NCBI RefSeq assembly: GCF_000003605.2
Contig: NW_003158733.1
Span: 254,646-291,713, forward strand
Source: Saccoglossus kowalevskii
Taxonomy: Eukaryota > Hemichordata > Enteropneusta > Harrimaniidae
DNA: 37,068 bases
Reading direction: 5' to 3'
Shown here: positions 34,809 to 37,068 of the stretch, piece after piece
Numbering within the stretch: position 1 is the first letter of the stretch
Layout of the letters: the number at the start of each line of letters is the position of its first letter
Made by a program: the position numbers and the translations under genes
Notes under the pieces: generated by a model
The model's input: only the letters and a program-made list of their open reading frames with translations
The model's database searches: none
What the model was told of the DNA's origin: nothing

Positions 34809-35633
34809 ATTGTATCGTCACGACAGATGAGATGAACTCGGCTTAAACATGTTTGGTTTAACCTTTCTACAAACTGAACGACGCAGGAGTCAACTGAGTT
34901 TGAAATTCTATTTTTTCTTTTATCACGCCACTCATTTTTACTTTCTAATGGTTCATCTTTTAATGCCACACATGTTCCCGCCAAAATATCGTTGTAAATA
35001 AAAACATTTTCATGTATATTTCTAAAACACCTTTGTTAAATTCAAAAAGTGGCAAGCAAAAGCTGACAGTGCGTTTAAATAAAAACACGCTCTGACTAAT
35101 CGGAATGGCGTATTCAGGCAGGTGATAATATAATATCATACTTTAAACACTGTACGGATTATGAAAAATCTCAGAATAGATAAACCCCCAAAGCTGTGAT
35201 AGTGGTTGGTAAAAAATCCGTAAAAAGGTTCTGCCGATGAGTTCCGAAACGTTTCGAGCTATTCCGATGTTAATATTTAATGTTCGAAATTCAACACAAT
35301 AATTCGGTTTGGATGAATTATTGACAGTATTTCGCTTAAATCACTGCGTGTTAAATCTTTTTCGTAATTCCTAAATCAGTCTTATTCACGAGTAGTGAAT
35401 TAAGCAGAATCTACGCTCAAACTTCGACATATGTATTCAAACCAACGTTTTAACAATACTGACACTTCGTCAGATAAAAGCTAGCCTTGCTGAAGTTGTA
35501 TATTATAATAAATTACGTTTTGGCATTGGTTATGAGTATATTTACTTCTACTCACAGATTTTTTAGGTTAGCTAGAGCTATAGTTGGACTAGTAATTCTA
35601 ATATTCTGTACACTTAATAATGAATCGCTAATC

Positions 35634-35635
<2 letters not shown>

Positions 35636-35700
<65 letters not shown>
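35636..35700 (+). repeat. (TTA)n microsatellite, ~21.7 units
   Basis: Sixty-five bases of perfect TTA/ATT repeat. It creates a false 94-codon frame with a run of about 20 Tyr (35487-35771). A perfect array of this length is probably polymorphic. Confidence 0.95.
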
Positions 35701-36844
35701 GCTATTTAATACTGATAAGTTTCATTTTAGGCATAGTAATATTTCAATACACATACTACAATTGCAATTAGCTGACATAAATTCAAAATAAGTGTAATTC
35801 ACACTGATAATGTTGTGAAGTATATGCCAATTTGACATACAAATGGTTTCATTTTTACTTAGCGTACTGTATTACAGATCAACAATGAATTAATTATGGC
35901 TGTACTACATACGGACAGCAGTGTCTCGTAATTGTACAACGTGATCCCAGGGAACGGGAGTATACCCTTTACATACTGCATACACACGGAAGCATGTGAT
36001 ACGAGGGGCATTACAAACACACTATGTGTTATAGATGCAGAGCTGTGGTCGCCGCCTACAGCGTAAATAAACAGGGTTGTTTGTATGCGTTATCTCAAAC
36101 GCGAACACCTCCTTTAAACTTGTTAATATTACATGATCTCATGAATCCATGTGAATGTTATTGTAATAATATAACAGCGCCAACAGCGGCGGCGTATGCT
36201 CATTTGCAGATATTTCCTGTTTCTGCGTATCAGCGTACAATATGCTACCTGTAACGAATACATTAGTTAGTGTTATATACAAAATGCCTATCAAGTGTCA
36301 TATTAGTGCAGCTAACAGATGTGAACTATTTCATAGTCACATGGCAGGATTATTAATCATCCATCTCATTATAATATATAACGATGACGTGCAACTGCGA
36401 TTCCATAGCCTACTACTGTCGTGGACGAGTACTCATAGACTTACATTACCGTACGCTTACAAATGCCCCCCCCCCCAAAAAAAAACACCGATCAACCAGA
36501 CGGTGATTTGTGGTGACAGGGTTCAGCGAAAATACATGTCAAGGTGAAATAACCGAGAAATATACCACCATTGCCTTTATGGAGCTACGCTTTTTTGTTT
36601 TAACTGAATTGGTACAGGACGGCAAATCTTTCCGGCACGCGTCACACAGAAAGTGTTAATGATGCGTTAAATGTGTTAGTAATACATAACCTATATAGTG
36701 TTGATGCGAACCAATAGTTTATTTTACATCTGTTAACAATTGATATACCAATATTGATGTATCTGTCTGCTATACCACTAGGACATCTGAAAAAGCACGA
36801 TGCAGTGAGGTTCGGTCAAAATTTTATATTCTTACACTTACATT
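35701..36844. other. gene-free stretch
   Basis: No gene supported; frames of 76 and 101 codons (36024-36547) are unrecognised. A C11-A9 tract lies at 36466-36485. TAGACTTACATTA near 36436 resembles the start of the first unit of the 49-bp minisatellite, possibly by chance. Confidence 0.55.
36466..36485 (+). repeat. C11-A9 homopolymer pair
   Basis: Eleven C followed directly by nine A. It is the third long poly-C tract on the plus strand of this window. Confidence 0.85.
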
Positions 36845-37068
36845 GTAGACTTACATTATCAGTAATGTATGTACAGTTAGGTTTGATAACAGTGTACACT
36901 TACATTCTCAGTAACGTATGTACAGTTAGATTTGATAACAGTGTACACTTACTTTATCAGTAACGTATGTACAGTTAGGTTTGATAACAGTGTACACTTA
37001 CATTATCAGTAATGCATGTACAGTTAGGTTTGATAACAGTGTACACTTACATTATCAGTAACGTATGT
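36845..37068 (+). repeat. 49-bp tandem minisatellite, at least 4.5 copies
   Basis: Units start at 36845, 36894, 36943, 36992 and 37041 with an exact 49-bp period and only about one to three differences per unit. The last unit is cut by the window end. Each unit carries TTACATTATCAGTAACG, TATGTACAGTTAGGTTTGA and TAACAGTGTACAC words. Several differences are CG/TG changes in the ACGTATGT word. TGTACAGTTA (36870-36879) can pair with TAAC-AG-TGTACA (36887-36898), so every junction can form a 10-bp hairpin with a 2-base bulge. Forty-nine is not a multiple of three, so the array shifts frame and is not a coding repeat. Confidence 0.95.

Larger units (their letters stand above)
31632..35635. other. 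gene-free stretch
   Basis: No gene supported; the longest frame is 111 codons (33369-33704, plus, GTG-opened) and unrecognised. About 33880-34150 is visibly richer in G+C than its surroundings, without a clear feature. At 33793-33821 a 29-base segment lies between TTAATTGCAG and GTAAGT, an attractive but unsupported mini-exon. A (TA)9 run, an 11-bp tandem duplication and a CACGTG (32139) are also here. Confidence 0.55.

Noticed and set aside
35487-35771. 94-codon frame with a poly-Tyr run
   Set aside because: The open stretch is created by the (TTA)n microsatellite, which has no stop in that frame.
36754-36963. 69-codon frame with repeated peptide words
   Set aside because: It runs through the 49-bp minisatellite; the period is not a multiple of three, so the frame changes with each unit.

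Overview
The window is about 37 kb of AT-rich DNA (roughly two-thirds A+T by eye) with no protein-coding gene I can support. The longest open frame on either strand is 116 codons. At this base composition about 7% of codons are stops, so a six-frame scan of 37 kb should give dozens of 60-codon frames and a maximum near 115-120 codons by chance, which is what is seen. There is no gene packing, operon, rRNA, intact tRNA or CRISPR array. With microsatellites, poly-C tracts, a minisatellite, decayed short transposon-like repeats and an assembly gap (N run at 21716-21984), this looks like intergenic or deep-intronic DNA from an animal genome assembly. CpG occurs at about its expected rate through most of the window (for example 23 CpG in 30001-30660). 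That argues against a vertebrate and fits an invertebrate with mosaic methylation. A mollusc or another marine invertebrate is a guess; no sequence feature fixes the taxon.

Layout. 1-1460: unremarkable DNA with one decayed fragment (1244-1325) of a short inverted-repeat element. 1461-1969: a CpG-poor block. 1970-6870: noncoding, with paired kappaB-like sites, a perfect GTCACGTGAC palindrome and small hairpins. 6876-6930 (minus): a tRNA-like SINE remnant. 9858-9895: a hairpin. 10413-11827: three copies of a ~100-bp repeat around an AT-rich inverted pair and two poly-C tracts. 14438-14577: a 140-bp element with ~42-bp terminal inverted repeats, the most complete mobile element seen. 17529-17768: a local degenerate repeat. 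20247-20300: a GTC microsatellite. 20301-21480: a strongly CpG-depleted block holding the best, still weak, open frames and an AATAAA signal. 21716-21984: gap. 24071-24110 and 26052-26080: palindromic structures. 31553-31631: three CACGTG E-boxes upstream of a TATA-like box. 35636-35700: a (TTA)n microsatellite. 36845 to the window end: a 49-bp minisatellite that continues off the edge.

Two global signals stand out. First, CpG-depleted blocks sit inside otherwise CpG-normal DNA, the pattern expected where mosaic germline methylation has marked a transcription unit or a silenced repeat. Second, palindromic ACGT-core binding sites are in excess: six TGACGTCA and thirteen CACGTG, against rough expectations of about 0.4 and 3-4. 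Together these suggest regulatory or intronic DNA rather than a new gene system, but this is inference. I found no convincing new multi-gene system.
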